This document shows positions 40,530 to 49,475 of a stretch of 64,000 nucleotides of DNA, one piece after another. Source of the stretch: Planctomycetota bacterium. GTDB taxonomy: Bacteria; Planctomycetota; SZUA-567; H5-PLA8. The stretch is taken from positions 62,001 through 126,000 of the forward strand of contig JAKLKQ010000012.1 of the NCBI GenBank assembly GCA_023150555.1. Direction: 5' to 3'. Positions within the stretch are counted from its first letter, which is position 1. Every line of letters starts with the position of its first letter. A program made the position numbers and the translations under genes. The notes under the pieces are model-generated. The model was not told the origin of the DNA. It made no database searches and saw only the letters and a list, made by a program, of their open reading frames with translations.

Positions 40530-41051
40530 ATGGACCTCAAGTCGCTGGTGCGGGACATCCCCGACTTCCCCAAGAAGGGCATCGTCTTCAAGGACATCAT
40601 GCCCATGCTGGGCAACAAGGACGCCCTGCGCTACATCGTCGACAGCTTCTTCGTGCACTACTTCGGCAAACGCATCGACAAGGTCGTCTCGGCCGAGGCG
40701 CGCGGCTTCATCCTCGGGCCGGCGGTGGCCTACCACCTGGGCGCGGGCTTCGTGCCCGTGCGCAAGCCCGGCAAGCTGCCCTTCCGCACAAAGAAAGTGA
40801 CCTACGACCTCGAGTACGGCACCGACACGCTAACCATCCATGAGGACGCGCTGAACAAGGGCGACAACGTCCTGCTGCTCGACGACCTGCTCGCCACCGG
40901 CGGCACCATGGTCGCCACCGGCAAACTGGTCGAGGCACTCGGCGCGAAGGTCGTCGGCGCGGGCTTCATCATCGAACTCGACTTCCTGAAGGGCCGCGAA
41001 CGCCTGAAGGGCTACGACGTCTTCAGCCTGATCAACTACGCCGGGGAGTAA
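40530..41051 (+). CDS. apt: Adenine phosphoribosyltransferase
   Basis: 173 residues, full length. LVRDIPDFPKKGIVFKDIMP is the family N-terminus, SAEARGFILGPAVAYHLGAG the adenine-binding region, and VLLLDDLLATGGTMVATGKL the PRPP loop. It salvages adenine to AMP with PRPP. AAAGGA lies nine bases before the ATG. No other purine genes adjoin it. Confidence 0.96.
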   Translation: MDLKSLVRDIPDFPKKGIVFKDIMPMLGNKDALRYIVDSFFVHYFGKRIDKVVSAEARGFILGPAVAYHLGAGFVPVRKPGKLPFRTKKVTYDLEYGTDTLTIHEDALNKGDNVLLLDDLLATGGTMVATGKLVEALGAKVVGAGFIIELDFLKGRERLKGYDVFSLINYAGE

Positions 41052-41211
41052 CTTCACCGCCCCCGCCGCCCCTCGTCCCAGGCGGAAAGTCCGAAAAACC
41101 CCTGCCTTGCCTAACCCCTCGAACGTCCTACAGTTGTAGGTGCTCGGGGGGCTCGATTCCGTTCAACAGCCCGCCCCCGCGCAGCGACTAATAAAGGAGG
41201 CTGCGGCGACG

Positions 41212-41775
41212 GTGGCACGTTCGGACGCCCAACTGGTGCAGGCGGCGCTGGCCGGGGACCGCGAGGCCTTCGGAGCGCTGGTCGACCGGCACCGCCGCAC
41301 CGTCTTCGCCCTGGCGTTGCAGCGCGGGCTGCAATCGGCCGAGGCTGAGGACGTCGCGCAGGAGGTCTTCATCAAGGCCTACCGCAGCCTGGGCGAACTG
41401 AAACAGCCGGAAGCCTTCGCGCGCTGGCTGTACGGCATAGCCGAGCACGTCGGCGCCGACCAGGAACGCGTGCGGCAGCGCCGCCGCCGCGAGAGCGGCC
41501 TGGAAGCGATGAACGAACCGGCCGCGCCGCCGCACGACCGCGTGACGCAGGCGCTGGGCGAGGAGCGCGAACGCATTTTGCGCGCGCTGGGGGAACTCGA
41601 CGAGGCCAAGCGCGTGGTCATCACGATGCGGTACCTCGAAGGCCTGACGCCGAAAGAGATCGCCGAGCGCCTCGGCGAACCCCGCGGCACCGTGCGCAGC
41701 CGACTGCACCACGCCCTTTCCTACCTCCAGGCCGCCTTCGGCACGGTGCGTTCGCCGGAGGGCCCCGAGGCATGA
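41212..41775 (+). CDS. ECF-subfamily RNA polymerase sigma factor
   Basis: 187 residues from the GTG at 41212, chosen because AAAGGAGG lies at 41193-41200. Region 2 is seen as DREAFGALVDRHRRTVFALA with AEDVAQEVFIKAYRSLGELK; region 4 as EAKRVVITMRYLEGLTPKEI followed by AERLGEPRGTVRSRLHHALS. Its TGA overlaps the next ATG (ATGA), coupling it to a protein with an anti-sigma-type zinc finger. Its target genes are not visible, though autoregulation is usual for this class. Confidence 0.93.
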   Translation: MARSDAQLVQAALAGDREAFGALVDRHRRTVFALALQRGLQSAEAEDVAQEVFIKAYRSLGELKQPEAFARWLYGIAEHVGADQERVRQRRRRESGLEAMNEPAAPPHDRVTQALGEERERILRALGELDEAKRVVITMRYLEGLTPKEIAERLGEPRGTVRSRLHHALSYLQAAFGTVRSPEGPEA

Positions 41776-44561
41776 ACGCCTTGCCCTCCGACACGAACGG
41801 CGGCCCGCCCCTGACCTGCGACGAAGCGCGCCGCGTGATCCAGTACCTCACTCAGGACGGCGACCTGAAGGACGTCGAACGCCGCCTGCTGGCGCTGCAC
41901 GTCAAGACCTGCGCGGCCTGCAAGGGCGAACTCGACCGCCGCCGCCACCTCGACCAGCGCCTGCGCAAGGCCTTCACCGGGCTGGACACCTCGCCCGAGT
42001 TCACCGAGCGCGTGCTCGAAGCGCTGCCGGCCCGCGGAGAGGCCGATTCGCCGGCGTGGCTGCGCGGCGAGTCGCAGTCGGCCATCGACGCGCTGGCCCG
42101 CGAAGCGGGGGCGTCCTCGCGCGCCAAGCCATCGCCCCGCGAAAGGATGCTGCGCGCCGTGCGCATCTACCGCGTGCCGCTGGGCGTCGCGGCGCTGATC
42201 ACCATCGGTGTGCTGGGCGCATGGCTGCGGCACGGCATCGTTGGCGACAGCACAAAGGCGCCGGCGCTGGCCAGCATCGAAGCCGGCGAAGCGAAACTGA
42301 TCCGCGACGGGCACGAGCGCGAACTGCCGCCCGGCTACCCGCTGAAGGAAGGCGACGTCGTCGAGGCCCTCGCCGGCCGGCCGCTGCGGCTGGCCCTGTC
42401 CAGCGCCGCCACGCCCATCGCGACGGTGCATCTGGCCCCCGGCGCCAAACTGAAGGCCTTCGCGCGGCAACGCTACGAACTGATCGCCGGCGACGCCTAC
42501 TTTGACGTGCGCAAGGACCGCCCGCGCGAGCCCGGCGAGAACTTCGAAGTCGGCACGCGCCATGGCCGCGTCACCGTCGTGGGCACTTCGTTCGGCATCG
42601 TCCTGCCGCCCGACGCGACCAAGGACGTCACCGTCGTCGTCGACGAAGGTACCGTGGAAGCCGCGTCCGGCGGCAGCACCACCGCCGCGCCGCTGCGCGT
42701 GACGGGTGGCTTCGAGGCCGACCTGCTGGCTGCCGGCGGCGTCAGCGCCGCGCGCCCCATCGCGCCGGGCCGCATGGCCTGGCATCGCCCCAACGCGAAC
42801 GCCACCGCCATCGCGCAAAGCACCGCCCCTTCGGCGAACGACGGCACGGCGCCGCCCGGCGACGCAGGCGTTACCGGCATTGCGGCTCCCTCGCCGCCCG
42901 CGATCGACTGGACCGCACTCGAGAATCAGATCGACTTCCGCGGGCGCGCGCTGCCCGCCGCGCTGGCGCTGCTGGCCGCGCGCCATGGCGACGCCCCCGA
43001 ACTGCTGCGCCTTGCCGAACAGGCTAAGCGCCTGGGCGCCGGCGCGGGCCCATCGATGCTGCGCGTGCAGTGCCCCATGCCGGTCGAACGCATCGTGCGC
43101 TGGCTGGCGCGCGAGCAGGGCCTGCGCCTGGAAGCCGGTGCGCGACTGCGCGCGGCGGATCCCGGCGAGTTGCCCGGTCCGCCGGAAGCCGGCGATCCAT
43201 CCGGCACCGCCGCACGCGGCTTGCACGCCACCCTTCCGCCGGCACCGGAAGCGATTGCCCTCGCCGAGTGGCTCGACGAGTACCTGCCGGCCAACTGGCT
43301 GGCGGCGCCGGGTGACCTGCCTCCCGAGGCCGCGACGATGCCCCGCCCCGCCGAAGGCTCCGCGCGCACGCTGCTGGACGAGGTGTGCCGCGACGCGGGA
43401 CTCGCGTGGGCATGGTACGACGGGTTGGTCTATGTCGCCCGGCCGGAACGGATCGAAGCGCTGACGCGCGTGCCGCAGGCCATCGATGGAACGCCGTGGG
43501 TTCGCCTGGACGGGCACACGCACGCGCCCTGGCGCGCGGGCCTGGAGTTTTTCGCCGCGCGGGTGCGCAACGATGGACACGGCGGCTTCGCGCTGCAGGG
43601 CCCGGCGCGCCCGTTGGTCGCCGAGGCGGCGCTGCAGCCGGACTCGCTCAAGCTGCACTACCTCTGCGGGCGCGTAAACCGCGTGCGCTTCGCCGAGGCC
43701 CTGTGGCTGCTGCGCGACGGCACACCGCTCGCGACGCTGGATACCGAACCGCTGAACGAGCACGAAGGCCCGCGCCTGGTGCGCACCTGGGAAGAACTGG
43801 CCGCCGAAGTGAGGGAGACCGGCCGCGCGCTGGCTGTGCCCGAGAACGCAAAGGTCTTCCCGGTCTCGGCCTTCCGCAACCGCGCGCTGCGGCTGGGCGG
43901 CAGCATCGAATGGGCCGCGCGGCTGCAGGGCCTGGGCGTGCACGCCCGCGACGGGCAGCTGGTCGTCGAAACGCCCGAGGCCTGCTACGGCGCGCCGCGG
44001 CTGCAGGTACTGCGCTGCGACACCCAGGCAGCGCTGCTGCCCGCCGAAGCCGCCGCGCTGCCGGAGACCCTGGCCGAGACGGTGCGCGTCTGCCACCCGG
44101 AACTCTTCGCCGGTGTAACCTTCCATCCGCTGAAGGACCGCCTGCTCTTCGAAGGCGACCGTCGCCAACTGGCGGCCGCGCAGGCCGTTCTGTACGCGCT
44201 CGAGTCCGACCTGCGGGCGCGGGCCGCCGAGGTTGCGCCCGCCGCTTTCGACCTGCGCGCCTGGCGACCGGCGTGGCGCCTGAAGCTGGAGCAGGAACTC
44301 GCGCGCCCGCTGCAGGCCGGCGCCGAGTCCCTGCCTGCGCGCAGTTTCCCCTGGCTGCTGCGCAGTTCGGGCTACTTCTCGAACCTCGGCTGCACGGTGC
44401 TGGTGGATCCCGCCGCGATGGATCGCCTCGCACAGGCGGACCTCCCGGCCCTGGACGTGCGCGGCAAGAACGCCGGCCAGGCGCTGCGAACGCTGGCGGA
44501 AGCCGCCGGCCTGCGCATGATCCTGGAAGGCGAAGTCGTCTGGCTGCGCGATAAACCTTAA
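41772..44561 (+). CDS. Large FecR-like anti-sigma protein with repeated secretin/STN-like modules
   Basis: 929 residues. A zf-HC2 finger (ALHVKTCAACKGELDRRR) lies at about 40-58, and one membrane helix at 133-152 (YRVPLGVAALITIGVLGAWL). A FecR domain covers about 165-310 (LAPGAKLKAFARQRYELIAG, RVTVVGTSFGIVLPPDATKD). The remaining 600 residues are unusual: four or more stretches of about 35 residues follow the pattern 'aLr.La..aGL.....g..v.v', near 430-465, 530-556, 706-735 and 893-926 (DVRGKNAGQALRTLAEAAGL, MILEGEVVWL). This is the style of STN/secretin N-domains. A standard FecR protein is about 320 residues. The layout implies sigma sequestration inside and a large multi-module sensor outside. 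It overlaps the sigma gene by four bases. Confidence 0.8.
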   Translation: MNALPSDTNGGPPLTCDEARRVIQYLTQDGDLKDVERRLLALHVKTCAACKGELDRRRHLDQRLRKAFTGLDTSPEFTERVLEALPARGEADSPAWLRGESQSAIDALAREAGASSRAKPSPRERMLRAVRIYRVPLGVAALITIGVLGAWLRHGIVGDSTKAPALASIEAGEAKLIRDGHERELPPGYPLKEGDVVEALAGRPLRLALSSAATPIATVHLAPGAKLKAFARQRYELIAGDAYFDVRKDRPREPGENFEVGTRHGRVTVVGTSFGIVLPPDATKDVTVVVDEGTVEAASGGSTTAAPLRVTGGFEADLLAAGGVSAARPIAPGRMAWHRPNANATAIAQSTAPSANDGTAPPGDAGVTGIAAPSPPAIDWTALENQIDFRGRALPAALALLAARHGDAPELLRLAEQAKRLGAGAGPSMLRVQCPMPVERIVRWLAREQGLRLEAGARLRAADPGELPGPPEAGDPSGTAARGLHATLPPAPEAIALAEWLDEYLPANWLAAPGDLPPEAATMPRPAEGSARTLLDEVCRDAGLAWAWYDGLVYVARPERIEALTRVPQAIDGTPWVRLDGHTHAPWRAGLEFFAARVRNDGHGGFALQGPARPLVAEAALQPDSLKLHYLCGRVNRVRFAEALWLLRDGTPLATLDTEPLNEHEGPRLVRTWEELAAEVRETGRALAVPENAKVFPVSAFRNRALRLGGSIEWAARLQGLGVHARDGQLVVETPEACYGAPRLQVLRCDTQAALLPAEAAALPETLAETVRVCHPELFAGVTFHPLKDRLLFEGDRRQLAAAQAVLYALESDLRARAAEVAPAAFDLRAWRPAWRLKLEQELARPLQAGAESLPARSFPWLLRSSGYFSNLGCTVLVDPAAMDRLAQADLPALDVRGKNAGQALRTLAEAAGLRMILEGEVVWLRDKP

Positions 44562-44680
44562 GAATCATACGCACCGGTGCGCCGGGTTGTTGCGGTACGC
44601 CGCTTGCGATACCATCACGCAACGCCGGCTTGAAGCACGTTTCGCCGGCACAACGCACGAACGCTGTGGGGAATTCCGGC

Positions 44681-45604
44681 ATGGCTGTCGCGCAGCACAA
44701 CGGGGCCGTCGCACGGTTCGCCGCGTATTTGTTCCTGTGCGCCGCGTGCACGGTCCTTCAAGCGCGCGCGGAGCAGAGCGCCCCGCCGCCCGGACCGCTA
44801 GTGGAAGTCGTGCTCAAATCCGACGCCGCCGCGCCCATGGAAGCGTACCTGCTCGCCTTCCGCAACGGCGAGCTTCAGGTACGGCCCGTCGCCGGCGGGA
44901 CCGACCGGACCATCGGCCACGCCGACGTGCAGGCGCTGCGCTTCCTGCCGATGCCCGAACCGCAGCCCGAGCCCACGCCCACCCCCGAAGGAATTACAGA
45001 CGGGCAGTCCAAAGGTACCGAGAAGGACGGACCACTGGTGCGGCCCGGCAAGGCCATGGGGCTGCTCGGGCGGCTGCTGATGAAGCTCAGCGAGAGCCCG
45101 CTCACCGAAGGCGAACGGCGCGAACTGCGCATGCTGGCACTGACGCCGCCGAAGGATCTGACGCCCGAGAAGCTCAAACGCGCCGACGAACTGTTCGAGA
45201 AGGCCGAGATTCCCAACGTGCCGCTGTTCCTGCACGCCTTCGGCGACGCGAAGGAGGCCCAGGACCGCGGGGCGCTGACCCGCTACATGACCGCTCACCG
45301 CGAAGCGTTAAAGAAGGTGCCGGACGAGCGTACCGCCTTCGCGGAAGCCGTGCGGCTCGCCGCCGGATACGCGCAGGACAGCACGGACCTGACCGACCTG
45401 ACGGGCAAGATGCTCGACGAGCTGAAACAGTCGGGCCAGGAAGCGGCGGTGCGCAAGCGTGTCGGCGACCGCATGATGCAGACGCTGAAGGCCACCGTCG
45501 ACCTGCTGAAGCAGCACGAGAAGGACGAAGGCCAGCCCGACGAACCCGCCGGCCCGCGGCACCGGCCGCTCTTCAAGCGCCTGCAACGTCCCGTGGACCG
45601 CTAA
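44681..45604 (+). CDS. Exported helical protein, unknown function
   Basis: 307 residues from the ATG at 44681 (GGGGAA eight bases upstream); a TTG at 44630 would add 17 residues. Signal peptide ARFAAYLFLCAACTVLQARA. After a short beta part (VEVVLKSDAAAPMEAYLLAF) and a Pro-rich linker (MPEPQPEPTPTPEG), residues 120-300 are mostly helical and charged (LTEGERRELRMLALTPPKDL, EAVRLAAGYAQDSTDLTDLT). No family recognised. It follows the anti-sigma gene by 119 bp on the same strand and could belong to that regulon. Confidence 0.7.
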   Translation: MAVAQHNGAVARFAAYLFLCAACTVLQARAEQSAPPPGPLVEVVLKSDAAAPMEAYLLAFRNGELQVRPVAGGTDRTIGHADVQALRFLPMPEPQPEPTPTPEGITDGQSKGTEKDGPLVRPGKAMGLLGRLLMKLSESPLTEGERRELRMLALTPPKDLTPEKLKRADELFEKAEIPNVPLFLHAFGDAKEAQDRGALTRYMTAHREALKKVPDERTAFAEAVRLAAGYAQDSTDLTDLTGKMLDELKQSGQEAAVRKRVGDRMMQTLKATVDLLKQHEKDEGQPDEPAGPRHRPLFKRLQRPVDR

Positions 45605-45881
45605 CTTAGAACTCCTAACTGAATGCCCCGCGGCATGCGCGGAGAAGGGCCTCGATAAAAGAACGACGAGCGAGATACATGACCTTATCCAATTAATCTA
45701 CCCAGGTATGTACGGCGATCTTAGCCTCCTACCGTTCGCCGCCCTGCGGGAGGGCCGGTCTTCGGCACCCAGTCTGCGTTGCTATGCCACGCCTTATCTC
45801 CCCGATACGGCTTTGGCTTCGCTCCTTGGCTGGATGTCGAATTCCGGCCCTCGCAGCCACGGTTCATTCTGTTAGGCGTTC
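45605..45881. other. Gene-free segment between convergent genes
   Basis: 277 bp, less GC-rich than average. A short frame on the minus strand encodes a Ser/Gln/Lys-rich stretch but has no start or known relatives. A hairpin GCCCTGCGGGAGGGC is visible near 45740. No T-tract terminator seen. Possibly remains of a mobile or decayed gene; unassigned. Confidence 0.35.
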
Positions 45882-46859
45882 TTAATCGTTCAGGATGTAC
45901 GCGAAGATCAGCGGTGCGACGATGGACGCGTCGGACTGGATCATAAACTTTGGCGTGCTCACGTCGAGCTTCGCCCAAGTGATCTTCTCGTTGGGCACCG
46001 CGCCTGAATAGCCGCCGTAGCTGGTGACCGCGTCGCTGATCTGTGCAAAGTAGCCCCAGAACGGTGTCTTTTCTTCCAAATCCACCAGGATTGACGGCAC
46101 GGCACAGATGGCAAAGTCGCCGGCGATGCCACCACCAATCTGAAAGAATCCCGTGGAAGGTTTTCCGCTGTTCAAGGGGTTCATTGCCAGGTACCAAGTC
46201 AGCAGTTTCTCGAACTGTTCGGTGCCGGACTTCACGCATTGGTGGTGCGGAACCTTCTTGCGCTTCACCGCCGCGGCGAACATGTTGCCCGTCGTGGAGT
46301 CCTCCCAGCCCGGCGACCAGACCGGGAGATTCTTCTCCATCGCAGCGACCATCCACGAATCCTTCGGATCGATCTGGAAGTGCGGCTTCAGTTCGCCGCT
46401 GCGCAGGATGTCGAACAGATATTCATTCGGGAAGTGGCGTTCGCCCTTTTCGCAGGCGGCCTTCCAGCGCTTGATCAGGGCGCCCTCGATGTGGTGCATC
46501 ACCGTTTCGGGAATGCAGGTGTCGGTGACGCGGTTGAAGCCCTGCTCGAAGAGTTCCTTCTCCATCTCTTCGCTGAGCGCCCGCCAGTTCGGGATCTTTC
46601 GGTAATCCTTGTTGCAGATGAGGTTGAAGATGTCTTCTTCGAGATTGGCGCCGGTGCAGGAGATCGCGTGGACCTTGTCCGCGCGGATCATGCGGGCCAG
46701 GATGATGCCCAGTTCGGCGGTCGACATCGCCCCGGCCAGGCTGACTAACATCTTGCCGCCGGCGTTGATGTGGGCCTCGTAGGCTTTCGCAGCGTTAACG
46801 GTTTCGCGCGCATTGAAGTGCTTGAAGTGCTTGTCGAGGAATTCGCGGACAGCGCCCAT
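45882..46859 (-). CDS. Deoxyhypusine-synthase-like protein
   Basis: 325 residues from the ATG at 46859 (GGGAGGTGG upstream), near the length of eukaryotic/archaeal DHS. SLAGAMSTAELGIILARMIR and KVHAISCTGANLEEDIFNLI (about 40-85) form the NAD-binding region; IGGGIAGDFAICAVPS lies at about 236-251. ITWAKLDVSTPKFMIQSDAS near the C-terminus places Lys297 at the position of the nucleophilic Lys of human DHS (WGKI, Lys329). Eukaryotic DHS moves the aminobutyl group of spermidine to eIF5A. Bacteria lack eIF5A, so homologues may make homospermidine or other polyamine adducts, or modify another target. Less GC-rich than neighbours. Monocistronic; metK terminates upstream of it. Confidence 0.9.
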   Translation of the reverse strand: MGAVREFLDKHFKHFNARETVNAAKAYEAHINAGGKMLVSLAGAMSTAELGIILARMIRADKVHAISCTGANLEEDIFNLICNKDYRKIPNWRALSEEMEKELFEQGFNRVTDTCIPETVMHHIEGALIKRWKAACEKGERHFPNEYLFDILRSGELKPHFQIDPKDSWMVAAMEKNLPVWSPGWEDSTTGNMFAAAVKRKKVPHHQCVKSGTEQFEKLLTWYLAMNPLNSGKPSTGFFQIGGGIAGDFAICAVPSILVDLEEKTPFWGYFAQISDAVTSYGGYSGAVPNEKITWAKLDVSTPKFMIQSDASIVAPLIFAYILND

Positions 46860-47045
46860 GTATGCCACCTCCCTGATCACCCGTTCCGGATCGCCCTGTC
46901 GCGGCTCCCGGATCGAACGGCCTCTCCCACCTCCCGTCCCCTCGGGGATCCAGTTCCATCGCTTGCACGAGCAACCGCGCAACGCTTATAGCTGAATTCG
47001 GAAAGTCGCTCAAAGAAAAACTTCTCTCCGCGCGCTCAAAACGAA

Positions 47046-47073
47046 AACGCCACGGGCGGAAACCCGTGGCGTT
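47046..47073 (-). terminator. Rho-independent terminator of metK
   Basis: On the minus strand, AACGCCACGGG and CCCGTGGCGTT form an 11-bp stem (47046-47056 with 47063-47073), loop of six bases, followed by TTCGTTTTGAG. It lies 29 bp after the metK stop. Confidence 0.85.
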
Positions 47074-47101
47074 CTCCTTCGTTTCGATTTTGCGTCCAGC
47101 T

Positions 47102-48283
47102 TCAGCGCACGGCGGCCTGCGCAGCCAGTTCGGACTTCAGCGCCTCGGCCTTGTCGGTCTTCTCCCAGGTGAACTCGGGCAGGTTGCGCCCGAACGGCCC
47201 CAGGCCGGCGGTAAGGCGGTAGATCGGCCGGCGCAGCTTCAGCGAATCGATGATGTTCTTTGGCTTGAAGTTGAAGTGCTTGCGCACGATCTCGGACAGC
47301 TTGGCGTCGCTGACCTTGCCCGTGCCGCGCGTCTGCACCAGCACCGAGACGGGCTCGGCGACGCCGATGGCGTACGCGACCTGGATCTCGCACTCGTCGG
47401 CCAGACCCGCGGCGACGACGTTCTTGGCCACGTAGCGGGAGTAGAGCGCCGCGGAGCGGTCGACCTTCGTGGGATCCTTGCCGGAGAAGGCGCCGCCGCC
47501 GTGCGGGGCGTAGCCGCCGTAGGTGTCGACGATGATCTTGCGCCCGGTCAGGCCGCTGTCGCCGTGCGGGCCGCCGATCTCGAAGCGGCCGGTCGGGTTG
47601 ACGTGGAAGACGGTGTTCTTGTCGAGCAACTCGGCGGGGATCACCGGCTTGATCATCTTCTCGATGATGTCCTTCTTCAGCTGGGCCTGCTTGTCGTTCA
47701 TGTCGGGGGTGTGCTGCTGGCTGACGACGACGGTGGTCACGCGCACGGCCTTGCGGCCTTCGTACTCTACGGTGACCTGGCACTTGCCGTCGGGGCGCAG
47801 ATACTTCAGCTCGCCGCTTTCACGCAGCTGCACGGCCTTCTCGCTGATGCGCTTGCTGAGCTGGATCGGCAGGGGCATCAGCTCGGGGGTCTGGTTGCAG
47901 GCGTAGCCGAACATCATGCCCTGGTCGCCGGCGCCCATCTCGTGGGTGGAGGTCTCGTTCACGCCCTGGGCGATGTCGGGGGACTGGCGGTCGATGGTCA
48001 CCAGCACGGCGCAGCTGTCGCAGTCGAAGCGCATCTTCGGATCGACGTAGCCGATGCTGCGCACGACGTCGCGCACCACGTCCGGGATGTGCACGTACGT
48101 CTGCGTGGTGATCTCTCCGGCGACGCAGGCCATGCCCGTGCTCACCAACGTCTCGCAGGCCACGCGGGAGTTCGGATCGTCGGTCAGCATCGCGTCGAGG
48201 ATCGCGTCGGAGATCTGGTCGGCCACCTTGTCGGGATGCCCCGGGAAGACCGATTCGGAGGTAAAGAGGTGCCGTTCGCTCAT
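47102..48283 (-). CDS. metK: S-adenosylmethionine synthetase
   Basis: 393 residues, full length. [20 protein letters not shown] carries the methionine- and magnesium-binding start, [20 protein letters not shown] (GAGDQG) is signature 1, and [20 protein letters not shown] (GGGAFSGKD) is signature 2. It makes SAM from Met and ATP. Upstream (48284-48440) I looked for a SAM or SAH riboswitch and saw no recognisable one. It is monocistronic and has a clear terminator. Confidence 0.97.
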   Translation of the reverse strand: MSERHLFTSESVFPGHPDKVADQISDAILDAMLTDDPNSRVACETLVSTGMACVAGEITTQTYVHIPDVVRDVVRSIGYVDPKMRFDCDSCAVLVTIDRQSPDIAQGVNETSTHEMGAGDQGMMFGYACNQTPELMPLPIQLSKRISEKAVQLRESGELKYLRPDGKCQVTVEYEGRKAVRVTTVVVSQQHTPDMNDKQAQLKKDIIEKMIKPVIPAELLDKNTVFHVNPTGRFEIGGPHGDSGLTGRKIIVDTYGGYAPHGGGAFSGKDPTKVDRSAALYSRYVAKNVVAAGLADECEIQVAYAIGVAEPVSVLVQTRGTGKVSDAKLSEIVRKHFNFKPKNIIDSLKLRRPIYRLTAGLGPFGRNLPEFTWEKTDKAEALKSELAAQAAVR

Positions 48284-48440
48284 GAGGTCAGCGCGCTCCC
48301 TGAAATTCGTACCGCCGTTGTTTCGTGGATCCGACTGCCGGAACCATCGGGTGTGAAGCAGAGCACTAAGGTATAGGCCGGCAGGGCAAATTCAAGTGGA
48401 CCGCCTCGCCAACAGCTCGCCCGGTGCACAAGGTGCTTTC

Positions 48441-48794
48441 TTACTGCGGTTCGTGGATCTTCCCCGAATCCAACCTCGGCAACTCGCCCGCCAGGATCTT
48501 CACGACGACGCCTTTCACGTCGTGGGCCAGGCAGGTACCCGCAACGGCGATCAGCACCCGCTGCCAGTCGTCTTCGCTGCGCCAGAGTTCCTCCGGCGGG
48601 TCGCGCAGCACCGAGTGCTTCACCAGGTCCTCCAGGTGGTCGGTCGTCTCGAGGACCTCCTGGAGCTGCGCGTCGAGTTCCGGCTCGAGTTCCGCGAGGC
48701 GCTCCGCGGTCACCGGCTTGCCTTTGCCGCCGTTGCGCTCCAGGAAAAGGTTGGCTTCCCGATAGATCATCGTCAGCCATTGCTTGCGGTCCAC
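48441..48794 (-). CDS. Small acidic cytosolic protein, unknown function
   Basis: 117 residues from the GTG at 48794, which has GGAGGTGG seven bases upstream. Mostly helical, charged (RLAELEPELDAQLQEVLETT, RSEDDWQRVLIAVAGTCLAH). No membrane segment, Cys pair or known motif. It is divergent from the thioredoxin-like gene and upstream of metK on the same strand but 157 bp away. Not recognised. Confidence 0.6.
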   Translation of the reverse strand: MDRKQWLTMIYREANLFLERNGGKGKPVTAERLAELEPELDAQLQEVLETTDHLEDLVKHSVLRDPPEELWRSEDDWQRVLIAVAGTCLAHDVKGVVVKILAGELPRLDSGKIHEPQ

Positions 48795-48889
48795 GCGGCC
48801 ACCTCCGGTCCGAATCGTCTTTTGCCTGCCCCGCACGAAGCGGTAGGGTAAATATATGCTGACGCGCATCAACCGAAAGGAGGCACGTC

Positions 48890-49441
48890 ATGGCCGTTCC
48901 GAAACTCGATCTTAAAGCCATTTGGGAAGCGGGGCAACACTTCGGCGACTGGCTGAGGGCCTGCGAGGCCCCCCAGCGCGAAGAGATGGAACGCATCTAC
49001 AAGGACGTCGTGCTGAGCCCCGAAGACGCCCACACCCTGCACGACATCAAGCGCAACGTCCACCTCCTCGCCATCAGCGAAGCCTGGTGCGGCGACGTGC
49101 GCCGCCACACGCCCGTCGTGGCTCGGATGTGCGCCGCCGGCGCCAACCTGCACCTGCGGGTGGTGGACAAGGAGACCAAGCCCGAGCTGATGGCGCGCTT
49201 TCTGACCAACGCCGCCGAGGCGATCCCGGTCTTCGTCTTCCTCAATCACCAGTTCGTCGAGGTCGGCTTCTGGGGCCCGCGGCCGGCCTGCTGCAAGGAC
49301 TGGATGGCGCGCGGAAAGGCCTGCGGCGACATCGACGCCGCGCGCGCGAAGATCAAGGCCTTCTACGCCGAAGACAAGCACCGCACGACCGTCGCCGAAC
49401 TGCGCAAGCTCTTCGAGACCGCCGCGGCCGAGAAGGTGTGA
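48890..49441 (+). CDS. Thioredoxin-like fold protein with single Cys motif
   Basis: 183 residues; AAAGGAGG precedes the ATG. LLAISEAWCGDVRRHTPVVA at about 60-80 occupies the place of the thioredoxin WCxxC, but the second Cys is replaced (WCGDV). IPVFVFLNHQFVEVGFWGPR has the cis-Pro of the fold. This 'WCGD' type is common in a thioredoxin-like family in Bacillus and relatives. With one active-site Cys it could act in glutathione- or bacillithiol-type chemistry rather than dithiol exchange. A second group of Cys (PACCKDW, GKACGD) lies near 132-145. Confidence 0.78.
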   Translation: MAVPKLDLKAIWEAGQHFGDWLRACEAPQREEMERIYKDVVLSPEDAHTLHDIKRNVHLLAISEAWCGDVRRHTPVVARMCAAGANLHLRVVDKETKPELMARFLTNAAEAIPVFVFLNHQFVEVGFWGPRPACCKDWMARGKACGDIDAARAKIKAFYAEDKHRTTVAELRKLFETAAAEKV

Positions 49442-49475
49442 GCGCGTTCAACTTCCGCGTACGGCCGTCTGGATA

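Noticed and set aside
45721-46356. Minus-strand frame of about 210 codons at the 3' end of the deoxyhypusine-synthase-like gene.
   Set aside because: It overlaps that gene in another frame for most of its length and contains no domain.
48284-48440. Possible SAM or SAH riboswitch upstream of metK.
   Set aside because: I examined the leader and could not identify the conserved core or pairing pattern of a known SAM/SAH class; a covariance search would decide.
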